Assembly: GCF_000002995.4 (NCBI RefSeq)
Contig: NW_025062475.1
Location: 992,001-1,056,000, forward strand
Origin: Brugia malayi
Taxonomy: Eukaryota > Nematoda > Chromadorea > Rhabditida > Onchocercidae
Length of the DNA stretch: 64,000 nt
Reading direction: 5' to 3'
Part shown: one piece after another, positions 35,601-47,114 of the stretch
How the letters are laid out: the number at the start of each line of letters is the position of its first letter
Numbering within the stretch: the stretch's first letter is position 1
Position numbers and translations under genes: made by a program
The notes under the pieces: generated by a model
Told to the model about the DNA's origin: nothing
What the model saw: only the letters and a program-made list of their open reading frames with translations
The model's database searches: none

Positions 35601-38600
35601 TTAAGTGCCTTCGAAATCTTTCATTGGATAGTATCTTCCATAATTGTTCAAATGCTCTGCAAGTTCGTCACGTTGCTCTTGCAAATTTTTCGGCATTTCC
35701 TGTAAATTATGCAAAAAATTATGATAGCAAATATATGAATTTAAAAATAGGTTAAATAATTAAGTTTGATGCATTTAGATGTTTTAAGTGTTCCAATTTT
35801 TAACACATCTTTTAATTCATCAAATACTCACAGCAGTAATTTGTATTTTTCTTCATTATAACATTTTAGTCAAATTTAGATATGAAATTATTGATTAAAA
35901 ATTTGCTATAAATTTATTCTCACCTTGTAAACATCATCAAACATACTTAAAATATTTGGTTTTGGTATTTTTTCGGCATACAAAAATGCCTTCATAATTT
36001 CTTTCTGTGCCTAAAAAACACACATCATTTTAAAGCTGAAATAATTTCATAAATTTGACGAAAATCATTTTAAAACTGAAATCTTTCACAAATTTGAGAG
36101 AGAGGAAAAAAAAAAAAAAAAAAAAGAACTCCTTCCTTGAATTACTTACTTTTTGTCGATATGCCATTTCTTCTTCATCATTCCACCATTCCATATTTTG
36201 AAGAACTGTACGAAATCGAACGATTGGATTATCATTCTGTTGCCAGATGTTAACTTCTTCATTTGAACTATAAATATTACTGATCAATCAATCAATCAAT
36301 CAATTAAATAGATAGATAGATAAATTTGAATAATTGATAAGATTGAGATAGAAATGTAAATTTACTATTAGCATTTAAATTTAATATTACCGATAAGCAG
36401 CTGAATCATCAGACGTTGAATGATGTCCTAAACGATATGTCATAGCTTCAATAAGAATTGGCTCATTTTCCATTGCCATTTGTCTGGCTGCTTTTGTTGC
36501 ATTATATACAGCAATCAAATCATTACCGTCAACCCTATATGCTAATATTTTAATTAATTAATTAATAATTTCTTTCTTTATTTACTTTGCAAATTGTTAT
36601 TTTATTCAACATTTATCTTTTATCAAACAATGATTATTCCATTTCTCTAATAAACAATTTAATTTTTTAAAAGTTATTTTAATAATAAATAAATTCTTTT
36701 TTAAGATAAAAAGGAAAAAAAAAAGTGTTAGACATTAGAAGAAATAATTATTTGTTAAATCAAAAAAAAATAAATAAATAAATAAATGAGAGACTGTAAA
36801 GGAGATACCGTATCACATGAATACCGTATCCAATAGCTTTACCAGCAATACCGTCACCGCCGTATTGTTCCGTTGTTGGTGTACTAATTGCATAACCATT
36901 ATTACGGCAAAAAAATATTACTGGACATTTCTGAAATTTTTTTTAATAATTATTTATAAATTAATTGAGAAACATACTTCAAAATTTTCATTAAACAAAT
37001 AATCATTTACTCTTACCAAAAAAAAAAAATTTCAAATAAATAATTTCTGTTTTACATTTGTTTATCTAATTTCTATCTGTTTATCTAATTTCTATCTTTT
37101 GAAAAATAAATAAACTTAACTTTGATTTTAAATAATTAAATGTATAAATCAAATTACTTCATAAATTGTTAAATTTTATCACTAACAAGCGTCGAAGCCA
37201 TATTCATTGCACCATGTGCATCACCTTCTGATGCTGCACCTTCACCAAAATATGCTAACACTATTCGTCCATTTTTCTCTCTAAAAATACACACACACAC
37301 TAATTAGTATCTTTCCGGAAATAATATATTTCCGGAAATTCAATTAGGTTTCTGAGGACATGGCGCTAAGTAATTTAATATTAAAATTTGACATTCTAAA
37401 TTCTGTTACTTAATAAAAAAAAAACGAGTACTTATCATCATATCAGTGTGAAAAATTTTCTGCATTATCTTATCAGCAAATACAAATCGCAAAAAAAAAG
37501 AAGAAAAAAAAAACTAAATAATAATTAATAGTTATCAATAACGATTCTATGAAGATTTATTACGGTTATTATAATCACACTTATCACTTATTATAATTTG
37601 AGCTAAATAAATTATATAAATTAGTGAATTGATTAAATTATTTTTATTTATTATTTAAAAAAAAAGTTTTTTTTTTTAATTTATAAATTTAGAATATAGT
37701 AACATTTAATTGAACCTTTTAAATGCATAAGCAGAACCAACAGCTTGTGGTAATTGTGTAGCTAATGTTGATGAAATTGTCACAAAATGATGTTCTGATG
37801 AACCATAATGTATTGGCATTTGCTTTCCACCACCTTAAATAAAACTTTCTCCTCTTTTTCTTTTTTTTTTAAAAAAAAAAAAGAACAAAATGTAATTAAA
37901 AAAATGCTTCAAATAAACTATTAATTATTAAATTAATCATAAAACAAAAATTAAATTAATTCTTCTAATATCTATACTATAAATTAAAAAAGTAAAATTA
38001 ACAACTGTTATATTATTTCATTTTTTTTTTTTTTTTTTTTCAACTGTTAATTTGTTATTTATTATTTGTTAAATTTATACTTTCTATTTAATTGTCAATT
38101 GTTAAATTTAATAAAATATGACTGAGAGAGAGAGAGAGGAAGAAAAGATTATCAAAGGTTAATATTTTTTAATTTTATATAAATAATTTTACCAATATCT
38201 TTAGCATTTCCATAACATTGATGCATAAAATTTTCCAAAGGAAAGCCTCGATATAGTAATGAGCCAGTTTCACGATATTGGCCATAGATTAGATCTGTAT
38301 CTTCTAAAGCTGCTGTTGAACCAATTTGTGCAGCCTTAAAAAAAAAAATGCTTGATTAACATTTTTTTTATTAAATTAAATTTAGGTCATTTTAAAATTA
38401 ATTACAAAATTTGCTCTCCTTTCTTTTCTTCCTTTCTTTATTTCTTTATTTGTTTGTTTGTTTTATTCATCAAAAAAACAGTGAATTTTCATCTAATTAA
38501 AATTTTATAAATTTTATTTTTTTTTTTCAAAAAAAAAAGAATAATAAATGAAATCATATTTTAAATGAAATAAAATTCTATAATTATATACTATTCTGTT

Positions 38601-39383
38601 TGTTAAAATTATGCAAAATTATTCATTGAAAATGTAAACAATAATAATTTATGAAGAAGAGAGAAATTTATTATATTGCAATTTCAATTTATCAATTATT
38701 AATTAATTTTTAATACAAAGAAAACAAAAACAAAAAGGTAAACCTCTTCACCGGTATTTGTCAAATAAAATGAAATGCGTCCTTGACGTTGTGAATCGTA
38801 TAAAATTTTATCCATTTGATGAAGTGTTATCATATTTTGATACATTTTTATTGCTATTTCCTTTTGAAATTTGTATGATTAATAATTAATTAGCAATTAA
38901 TTGTTATTAATAAAATTAATTATTTAATTATTTACCTATTTTGCATTATTTATTTATTCGTTATCAGTTAAAAAAACTTTTGTTTTGACATTTATTAATG
39001 GCTTAAAAAAAGTGAAATTTCATTAAAGGTTTCAAATTTTTTTCACTCCATAGAGAGATGAAATCAAAATTTTAAAAGATTTTGAAATTTTTAATAGACA
39101 TTTGAAAAATAATTAATTAGAAGTTTATTTATTTATTTATTTTTCTTTTTCTTTTTTTTTTTTTTTTTTTTTTTTTGTACTTATATATCATGTTTAGTAA
39201 AATTTTACTTTTGTTAAATCAAGATCATAATTAGGATCAATAAATTGTCCTTCGGAATTTGTCACCCGATATATTGGAATTGTCGGTTGATAAGTAGAAG
39301 AGATAATTTCTAATTTTTCAGTAAATTCAGCCTAAAAACAAAAAGAAAAAAAAACAAACGTTACATTTAAATTTTAGGTTTCA

Positions 39384-39423
<40 letters not shown>

Positions 39424-39462
39424 AGTTTCGATTATTTTAAAAGAATTTCGATTTTTTTTTCA

Positions 39463-39493
<31 letters not shown>

Positions 39494-39705
39494 GATAATT
39501 AGATCCAGTTATTTCATGCTAATTTTTGTTTTGATTTTAGAAATTTAATTAAAAAAAAATTCTGAAATAGCTAATTATCTCTATTAAAGGATGATAGAAT
39601 TGAATAATATATGAATTAAATTGAATGAAATTATTTTCCATTTTGTAAACTTTTGATTAGACAAACGCGCCACGCAATAGCTAAGCATTTAATTTTATAT
39701 CGAAA

Positions 39706-39741
<36 letters not shown>

Positions 39742-39905
39742 ACCTTTCGATGACTTAAATATTTATCAGTAAATTCATTTATCCGGAAATCTGATTTCGT
39801 ATTGCAAAAGCGCAAGGAAAATGATGGAATATTTTCACGTAATGCCAACATAGATGATAATTGTGTATAAGTTTGAATAAAATATTGGCGAAATTTTGCA
39901 AGCAT
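35601..39905 (-). CDS. bckd-1A: Branched-chain 2-oxo-acid dehydrogenase E1 component, alpha subunit (mitochondrial)
   Basis: Thiamine-diphosphate-dependent decarboxylation of the 2-oxo acids from Leu, Ile and Val, in the mitochondrial matrix, with E1-beta, E2 and E3. Eleven exons: 39905-39744, 39331-39209, 38860-38744, 38334-38193, 37833-37716, 37280-37187, 36930-36809, 36534-36391, 36267-36150, 36010-35924 and 35699-35601, total 441 aa versus 445 in human. The N-terminus [16 protein letters not shown] is a basic, hydrophobic targeting sequence. Signature parts: [55 protein letters not shown] with CRNNGYAIS (thiamine diphosphate and Mg2+ site) and [16 protein letters not shown]. That last loop contains the serine that BCKD kinase phosphorylates in mammals, so the same control is plausible. 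Introns are extremely AT-rich with A-runs up to about 30 bp, unlike most neighbours. Motif order and length make the call secure. Confidence 0.97.
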
Positions 39906-39940
39906 TTCACGTACGTAATAATGTAATTACGTAAAAATTT
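39906..39940. promoter_or_regulatory. ACGTAA-type sites immediately upstream of the E1-alpha start
   Basis: ACGTACGTAAT (39909-39919) and the palindrome TTACGTAA (39927-39934) lie within 30 bp of the start codon. This resembles the set-1 upstream cluster. The spacing suggests promoter or 5' UTR; the function is inferred. Confidence 0.35.
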
Positions 39941-41340
39941 TTCGTAGATGAATAAATTTCGAATTCAAAGAACAAAAATTCTGGAAAATAACAAAAAAAA
40001 AAAAAAAAAAATAATATTATTTAAATTATTTATGAAAATATGACAAACAAATGTAATAGCATAAGTTAATTTCAAATGATTAAAAATATAAATTAGAAAA
40101 TTTTACATTGAAATTTTTTTTTTTTTTTAAATTGAATGAATAAAAATTTTGCAAAAGGAATATTTTATTGATTGATTTAAAAAAAAAAATGAAATAAATC
40201 GAATGGCTATTATATTCAAAACATTTTTGTAATTTCAAATAATTTGTAAGCGAAATATAAATGTAAAAGAAAGACTGAATTAATTAATTTGAATTGAAAT
40301 TAATCAATAGATATTATTTAGATTAGATAAATTTTGATAACTGATATAATTATCATAATTAATTTTATGAATGAAATTATTAATTTTTGAAATGATTTTT
40401 CAAAGTTAAATGAATTAAATTATATGAAAAAATTAATTTGGTAATGCAATAAATGCAAAAATAAATGTAAAAAAGTTGTTTCGTTTCAAAATTTCAATGG
40501 TTAAAGCTCACTAAAGTATGAAGAAAGAAGCATTAACAATTAAGTATTAAAAATAAATAAATAAATAAATGCCATTCAAAATTATTCTAAAATAAATAAT
40601 AAATAAATATAATAAATAAATAATAAATAAATAAATAAATATAATAATAAATCTATAATAAATAAATATAATAATAAATCTATAATAAATTAATATAATA
40701 ATAAATCTATAATAAATATAATAACAAATCTACAATAAATAAATCAAAATTTTTTAAATTTTTGAAAATGAATAATTTTTCTAAAAAAAAAAAAATTAAA
40801 AGTGAATTTGAATTAATTTAATTTAATTTCTAAAATTCGTTCAAATGAAAGATAAAGGTAAAATCTTTTTTTTTCCTTTTTTTTTTTTTTTTTTTTTTGG
40901 GAAGTAAACGTAAAATGAAATGTCATTGCAGAAAAAGCAATTCTATGAAATTTATTGTTTACAATACAAAAATTACATTTAAAGAGAGAGAGACAGAGAT
41001 AAGAAGAAAGAGGGAGAGAGAGAGGGAGAGAGGTAGTGAAAGACTTATGACACATTGAAGAATTTCTATACGCTTTACAAATCATTTTTTTTTTTTAAAA
41101 GTTTGTGACAATATTGATTGTTAGAAGCATAGTGATAAAAATGCTAGATTAGTTTCTTTTCTCTTCTTTCTCTCTCTCTCCCTCTCTCTCTCTCTCCCTT
41201 TTTTGTCTCTCATCACTCTTTACAATTTAATTTTCATAACTGATTAAAATTACAATTTAAATTTCACAGCTGATTAGAAAAAAAAAATGCTGATTACATG
41301 AAAATTATACTGTTAAATGTACTGAAGAATTTAAAGTTAC

Positions 41341-41379
<39 letters not shown>

Positions 41380-41520
41380 GAATAAAAGAAAAAAAAAGAA
41401 AAAAGAAAAAGTAATTGCTGAAAAATGGAAGAATCATCCCATATATGAATATAAATGTTGATTTAAATAGAAGAGAAAGTACAACAAAAGAAAAAACAAA
41501 AAATTTAATGAAACTGTATG
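39941..41520. repeat. AT-rich simple-repeat block upstream of the E1-alpha gene
   Basis: No gene. Contains AATAAATAAAT and AATAATAAATCTATAAT repeats (about 40555-40745), a 17-bp T-run (40882-40898), GA-rich sequence (40982-41035), a CT tract (41165-41203) and a GA tract (41344-41375). Confidence 0.7.
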
Positions 41521-41529
41521 GAAAAATTG

Positions 41530-41735
41530 CGCCAACTGATAAAATGATAGGGTGATAATGTATTTATTAACTGATAAAATGATATTGTACTAATTGATAA
41601 GATGATAATGTGTTTATGAACTTATAAAATGATATTGTGTTAATTAATAAGATGGTAATTTATTTATTAACTGATAAAATGATATCGTACTAATTGATAA
41701 GATGATAACGTGTTTATGGACTGATTAGATGATAT
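41530..41735. repeat. Degenerate ~50-bp tandem repeat rich in TGATAA
   Basis: About four diverged units of the pattern AACTGATAAAATGATATTGT followed by ACTAATTGATAAGATGATAA and TGTGTTTATG. Each unit carries three or more GATAA cores. Confidence 0.7.
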
Positions 41736-43636
41736 TACAAGCATTATGATAGCATTAAATTAAAGTAAAATTAAGATAAGAGAGTTAAATTAGAGTAAGA
41801 AACAAATGGGTTATGTGATAAAATGAAAAAAGCTATGATCAATTCTTTTTGTTTTGCTCTGATAAAATGATATTGCATAAATCTTTTGACTGATAAAAAA
41901 GATATCATTTAAAATGGATGATTTATGTGATAAAATGATTGAATATTATTGCATTTTCTCTAAAATAAAATTAAAATGGTAGAAAAGTATTAAATGTTGA
42001 ATTCATTTATTTTTAAAAATTTTAGAATATCAAAATTACAAGCTAAATGTTAGGTTATTTATTTCATTTTATTTTGTTTTAAACATTAATTTTAATCTAA
42101 CTGTAAGTAAACAATGAAATTATCTCATATAAATAACTGAAAAAAAATATTAATACAAGTACTACTATAAAATTTGCAAATCATTCATTTATTTTTTTTT
42201 TTTTTAATTAAAAAATTGAAGTTTTTAATATTAATCAATAAATATTAGCAGAATTTTTAAAGATGTTAAAGTAAAAGTTAAACTTTTTTTTTTTAAAAAA
42301 AAAGAAAAAATGTATTAGGAAGAAATGTTTTGATAATTTTTTAATCGTTGTTACTATTTAAATAAATGACTAAATAATTGAAATGATCTAAATTATTTTA
42401 TTTTGAACCTTTCAATAATAGCAAAACTTTAATTTATCATATTTTCCATTTTAGACAAATTCAATTTCAATTTTTTTTTTTTTTTCATGTTAAATTCTAA
42501 CAAACAACTAAGTAGCATTAAATTTTAGTATTAGTTCCACTGTTAATATATCATAGATATTAATAATTAATTAATTTATATTATTGAAAAAGGCAAATTT
42601 TAATATTCGAAAAAAATTTTCTCGTAATTTTTGCTTAATTTTAAACAAACATAAAAATATAATGCATAAAAAGACGATGAAAGAAGGATAATTCAGTGAA
42701 ATAGTAATTTAATATCAATGATTAAATCGATGTGTAATTTCCCGATGGAATAAGCAATGGATAATTTAATGAAAATTTCTTTTTGCTTTTTTTTTTTTTT
42801 TTCAACAATCATTAAATGAGGAAAGAATTTTAATGAAATGAACTTTCTTCTATTTTCACTCTGAAAGTAAAATTTTTTACTATTACTTTTCTTGATAGCA
42901 TATTTGATATTCCATTTAAGTATAACTATATCAAAATAAAAATTCATTTCAAATATAAAAATTAATTCAGTCAATTGAAGGAAAATTTTAGTTGATTCCC
43001 AGTAAAATCAATTAAAATTTAATTTGTTAGGAATTGATAAAGTAAATAAATTACTTCAAATTTTAATCAAAAAATAAAATTTTAATACAAATCCAATTGA
43101 TTGATTTTAAATGAATCCTAATAGTAGTAGAATTAAATATATATATATATGATTGTTTTTTCTTGAAGACATACTTTAATTTTAATCAAAATTACAAACT
43201 TTAATGGGAATTAAATAAATTCAAATTATAAAAACTATTTTGTCTTCATTTTTTAATCATTTTTTGATCAATTTTATAAAGAATTAAGTAAATAAATCAA
43301 TATAAGTATTTGTTTGTTATTAAAAGTTGAGATATAATGGAAAGCTAAAAGGTAAAAAGTAAATGTAAATAATATTGCTTTTCATTACCTTTCTTATCTT
43401 TCAAATAAATAAGTTTTATTTATTCTTTACCAGAAAACTTGAAAACTAGATTTCTCAATGCATGTATGTGTGTTTAGCAGCAAAATAAAAGTAAAAGTTA
43501 ACTTTATATTTGCAAAAGTAAAGAAAATGACTTGCTATGAACAATCTTGAAATTATTTCCAATCCAATATTCATTGTCACTTTTTCTTATTTTTCATCCA
43601 AATAATCCAATATGAAGTTTAAAAATTAAAATGCTA

Positions 43637-43669
<33 letters not shown>

Positions 43670-44389
43670 GTAAGTAAGTTAACAGTTTATTTAACATTAT
43701 TTAATGCTTTTAATAATTTCATTTAATATTATTTGATAAATTATCATTGTATCTACACAACAATTAATAATTAAATTATATTATTAAGAAAAATGCTTAA
43801 TGATATTTTTTACCAAAAATTTTTACTAAAATCATATTGCAATATTGAATTACTTAAATATTATAAAATATTCATACTTCAATTGCAATAATTAATTAAT
43901 ACAAAAAAAAAAAAAAAAAAAGGATTCAATCATTTAGTTGTAGGAATGATAACGAAATGGAATGTTTTGAAAAAGAAAAAATCGCATTTATATTTCAATT
44001 ATCATTGATTTGGATAATTGATCAAGTTTTTTGGACTTTAATAATCATATTTAATCAATTTTATTTATCAGTTAATGATAACAATGTAATCAATTTTAAT
44101 TTCCTCATTATTCAATAATCAATAACAATTATAAATACATCTTATTGGAGATAATTGTGAAGAGATTTAGCAGTGATTATTGTTGATAAGTGATAAGAAG
44201 TGATCGAAACCATTTATTGAATTTATCAATTATATTTTATGTGTTTGATTATTTATTACGAGATGATAATTCATCCTGCTAGCATTTTAATTTGGAATTT
44301 CATTCAGATAAAAAAAAAAATTTATTTTTTTTTAAATTCAGATAAACAACTGTAAATTATATATTCAGCTAAAACAGTTTGTGATAAAA

Positions 44390-44545
44390 TGATAATAATA
44401 ATAATTATCTATTTTGTTAATTATAATTATAGTAATATGGTGTGGTGATAAGATTATCTGCTCATGATAGTGATAATAATGATTTGGTATGATAATATAC
44501 TGATCATAGTTACGTTGATAATGATAAAAGGAGATGATAAAATTT
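44390..44545. promoter_or_regulatory. Dense cluster of GATAA/TTATC cores
   Basis: About ten GATAA or TTATC cores counted in roughly 155 bp. TGATAA is the preferred site of the nematode intestinal GATA factors, so a gut enhancer is possible. A low-complexity origin is equally possible in this AT-rich sequence. Confidence 0.25.
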
Positions 44546-44658
44546 TAGAAAATTTTAGATTTAGGAAAAAAAATGCATAATTTAGACAATGTTATAAGAA
44601 AATGAAAACTTTGAGTAAATATTATTCTCTCTAAATTCCTCTTCTCTCTTCATTGCTG

Positions 44659-44698
44659 TATCACGTGATAGAGTTATCACGTGATATTACGTGATATC
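44659..44698. promoter_or_regulatory. Repeated palindromic E-boxes, TATCACGTGATA
   Basis: Two identical 12-bp palindromes, TATCACGTGATA (44659-44670 and 44675-44686), spaced 16 bp apart, followed by TTACGTGATA. The TCACGTGA core matches the E-box recognised by TFEB/HLH-30-type bHLH factors, and the outer bases create GATA cores. Function inferred from motif only. Confidence 0.35.
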
Positions 44699-47114
44699 TA
44701 TAAGATTATTTGCTCATGATAGTGATAATAATGATGATAATATGATAATCTACTATACTGATCATACAAACGACGATACTAATATATAATTTGATGAAAC
44801 CTCGGTCAAAATATTGTACCATTTATGACTTTCTCTTATTAACTTTTATTTACATTTTTAATTTTAATATTTTAAATACTTTAATTTTACATTTACATTT
44901 AAAAAAATTTAAATATATTTAACAATTTAAAAAATTTAACAATTAAAATATTTATATAATCAATCCTTTCCTTCCATTTTTCTCAGTGACTATTAGCAGA
45001 TAAAAATTCTACGAATAATTTAGCTTTTGAATGTACAAACATTTGATTACAAAATAAAATTGTTAATACTAAGCGAAAATTAAAACAAAAATTACAAAAA
45101 ATAAAAAAAAAAAAATTAAAATTATAAAAAAAGATCATTTTATTCGGATTTTAAAAATGACATTTATTTAAAAATAAGTAAAAGAAAAAAAAAATAATCA
45201 TTGCTTTTCTTCTTCTTTTACTATTTCTTAAAATCACTTTACTGAATTATAATTGTAATAAAAATAATGAAATAATGGCAAAAAAATAGTGATAAAGATA
45301 ATTACAATTGATAATATTATAATTTCGGTGAAGCAAATAATAGCAATAAATAATAATTAAAATAATATATAACAAAATAAATAAAATAAAATGATAATTG
45401 TAACTGTAGTGATAATAAATGATAACGATAATGATGATTTTTTCTTTCCATTAATAAAGCTCAATCAGTTCAATCATCAATATTCGAGAATGTTTAATAT
45501 CAAAAAACCAACAATCAGTGCTTGCATAAATGAAAGTGAAAATAAATTTTTAAGTAAAGAAAATAAGATATGAAGATAAAAGCATAAAAAATTATTAAAT
45601 TTCTTTTTCATCGAAAAAAAAATTAAAATAATAAGTAACAGAATGTCACAGTAATTTATGAAATTATCAAAGCAATTATTACTTAAATGATAACAATAGT
45701 GATAAGGATAACTGTAATAGTTGATAATTACAGCTGATAAAAATAAATTTGATAATGTATGTGGTGATGAGAGATGATCATGATCATCATAATGATTATT
45801 TTAGAGTAAAGATCATCATTTTTTTTTTTTTCATGTTCATAAAATTTAAAAAATTAAGAAGAGAAGAAGTGTAACATTAAAAAAAAAAAAAGTGAAAACA
45901 ACAAATGATTCTCAATCAGTTAACTTATTCAATTATTAGAGAAGAAATAAAATATTGCACCATACACTAAATAGCATTCAATCATTTTGTATTGCTAAAA
46001 AAAAAAAAAAAAAGAAATTCTTTTTTAAAAACTAAAAAAAAAATTGATACAAAGAGAAGAAAAGCATTTGATGTAATAAAAATGTGTAATACTGTTCTAA
46101 AAGCACGTAATTCATAAATGTTTTCAAAAATAATAAAAGAAATTTTTTTTTTTTTTCATTGTTTAATATCAAAATCTATTAAATGTCATATGTCAAATCC
46201 CCTTCCCCTTCTCCTTTCGCCTTCCAACCTCCCAAAAAAAAAAAAAAAAAAAAAAAAAAACAATTCAAAATTTTTTTTTGTTTTGAAAATCTTATAGAGA
46301 TGAATGTACAAATGTGAAATTATAATAATTGAATTTTTAAACTGCAAACAATTAAATAAACATTTCAGCATTAGCACAATAACAGTAAAAAAAAACTTGA
46401 TAATTTCACATAAATTACATATGTTTAACAAATTTCAACAACATAAATCGAATAAATTGAATCATTGTTTAACGATATTTAATTCTATCACCAAAATTTT
46501 ACTAAATTCTCAGATATTAAAAACTTCCTTAGTTACTTATTCATAATGATTGATAGAATAATAATCAATAAATGATCGATCATTGCAATCTTTTATCTTA
46601 AAGTATTCTATGATCTTCACATGTAATACTAAGTATGAAACAAGAATATTGCAACAAAATTTAGCTAGAAAAAAAAAAATATCATCATGACAAATTATGA
46701 TGAGATAACAAAGTATGATAATTATGATAGCTACAATATGCAATCGTATAGCGATAAAACAATAAATATAAGTTAAAACCAGAAAAAAAAAAATAACAGA
46801 AAATTTTTGAAATTAAAAATATAACTATGATAACTTAGCAACAAATGATAATATCACTATGGAAATTTCACTCGGCTATGATAATACCATGAACTAATTA
46901 AAACATTTTAAGAAATCTACAGAAAAAAAAAAATAATAAAACTAAAAGATAGCAAGAAAGTAATTAATCATGATAAATTGAGAGAGAAATAATTACAGTA
47001 ATTACAATGAATTATCATAATCATAATATATTATCACGAAATAATAACCAAAAAAAGAAAAGAGAGAGGGAAAGAGAGCAAGAGAGAAATAGATATAACA
47101 TAAAATTTCACTGA

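Larger units (their letters stand above)
41736..47114. other. Long AT-rich intergenic region, no gene recognised
   Basis: About 5.4 kb with A/T homopolymers, an AAT microsatellite (about 43637-43667) and frequent GATAA/TTATC words. A roughly 65-bp segment at 44454-44512 recurs at 44699-44764. None of the short ORFs shows a family signature. This is the upstream side of the E1-alpha gene and the downstream side of RMND1. Confidence 0.65.
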
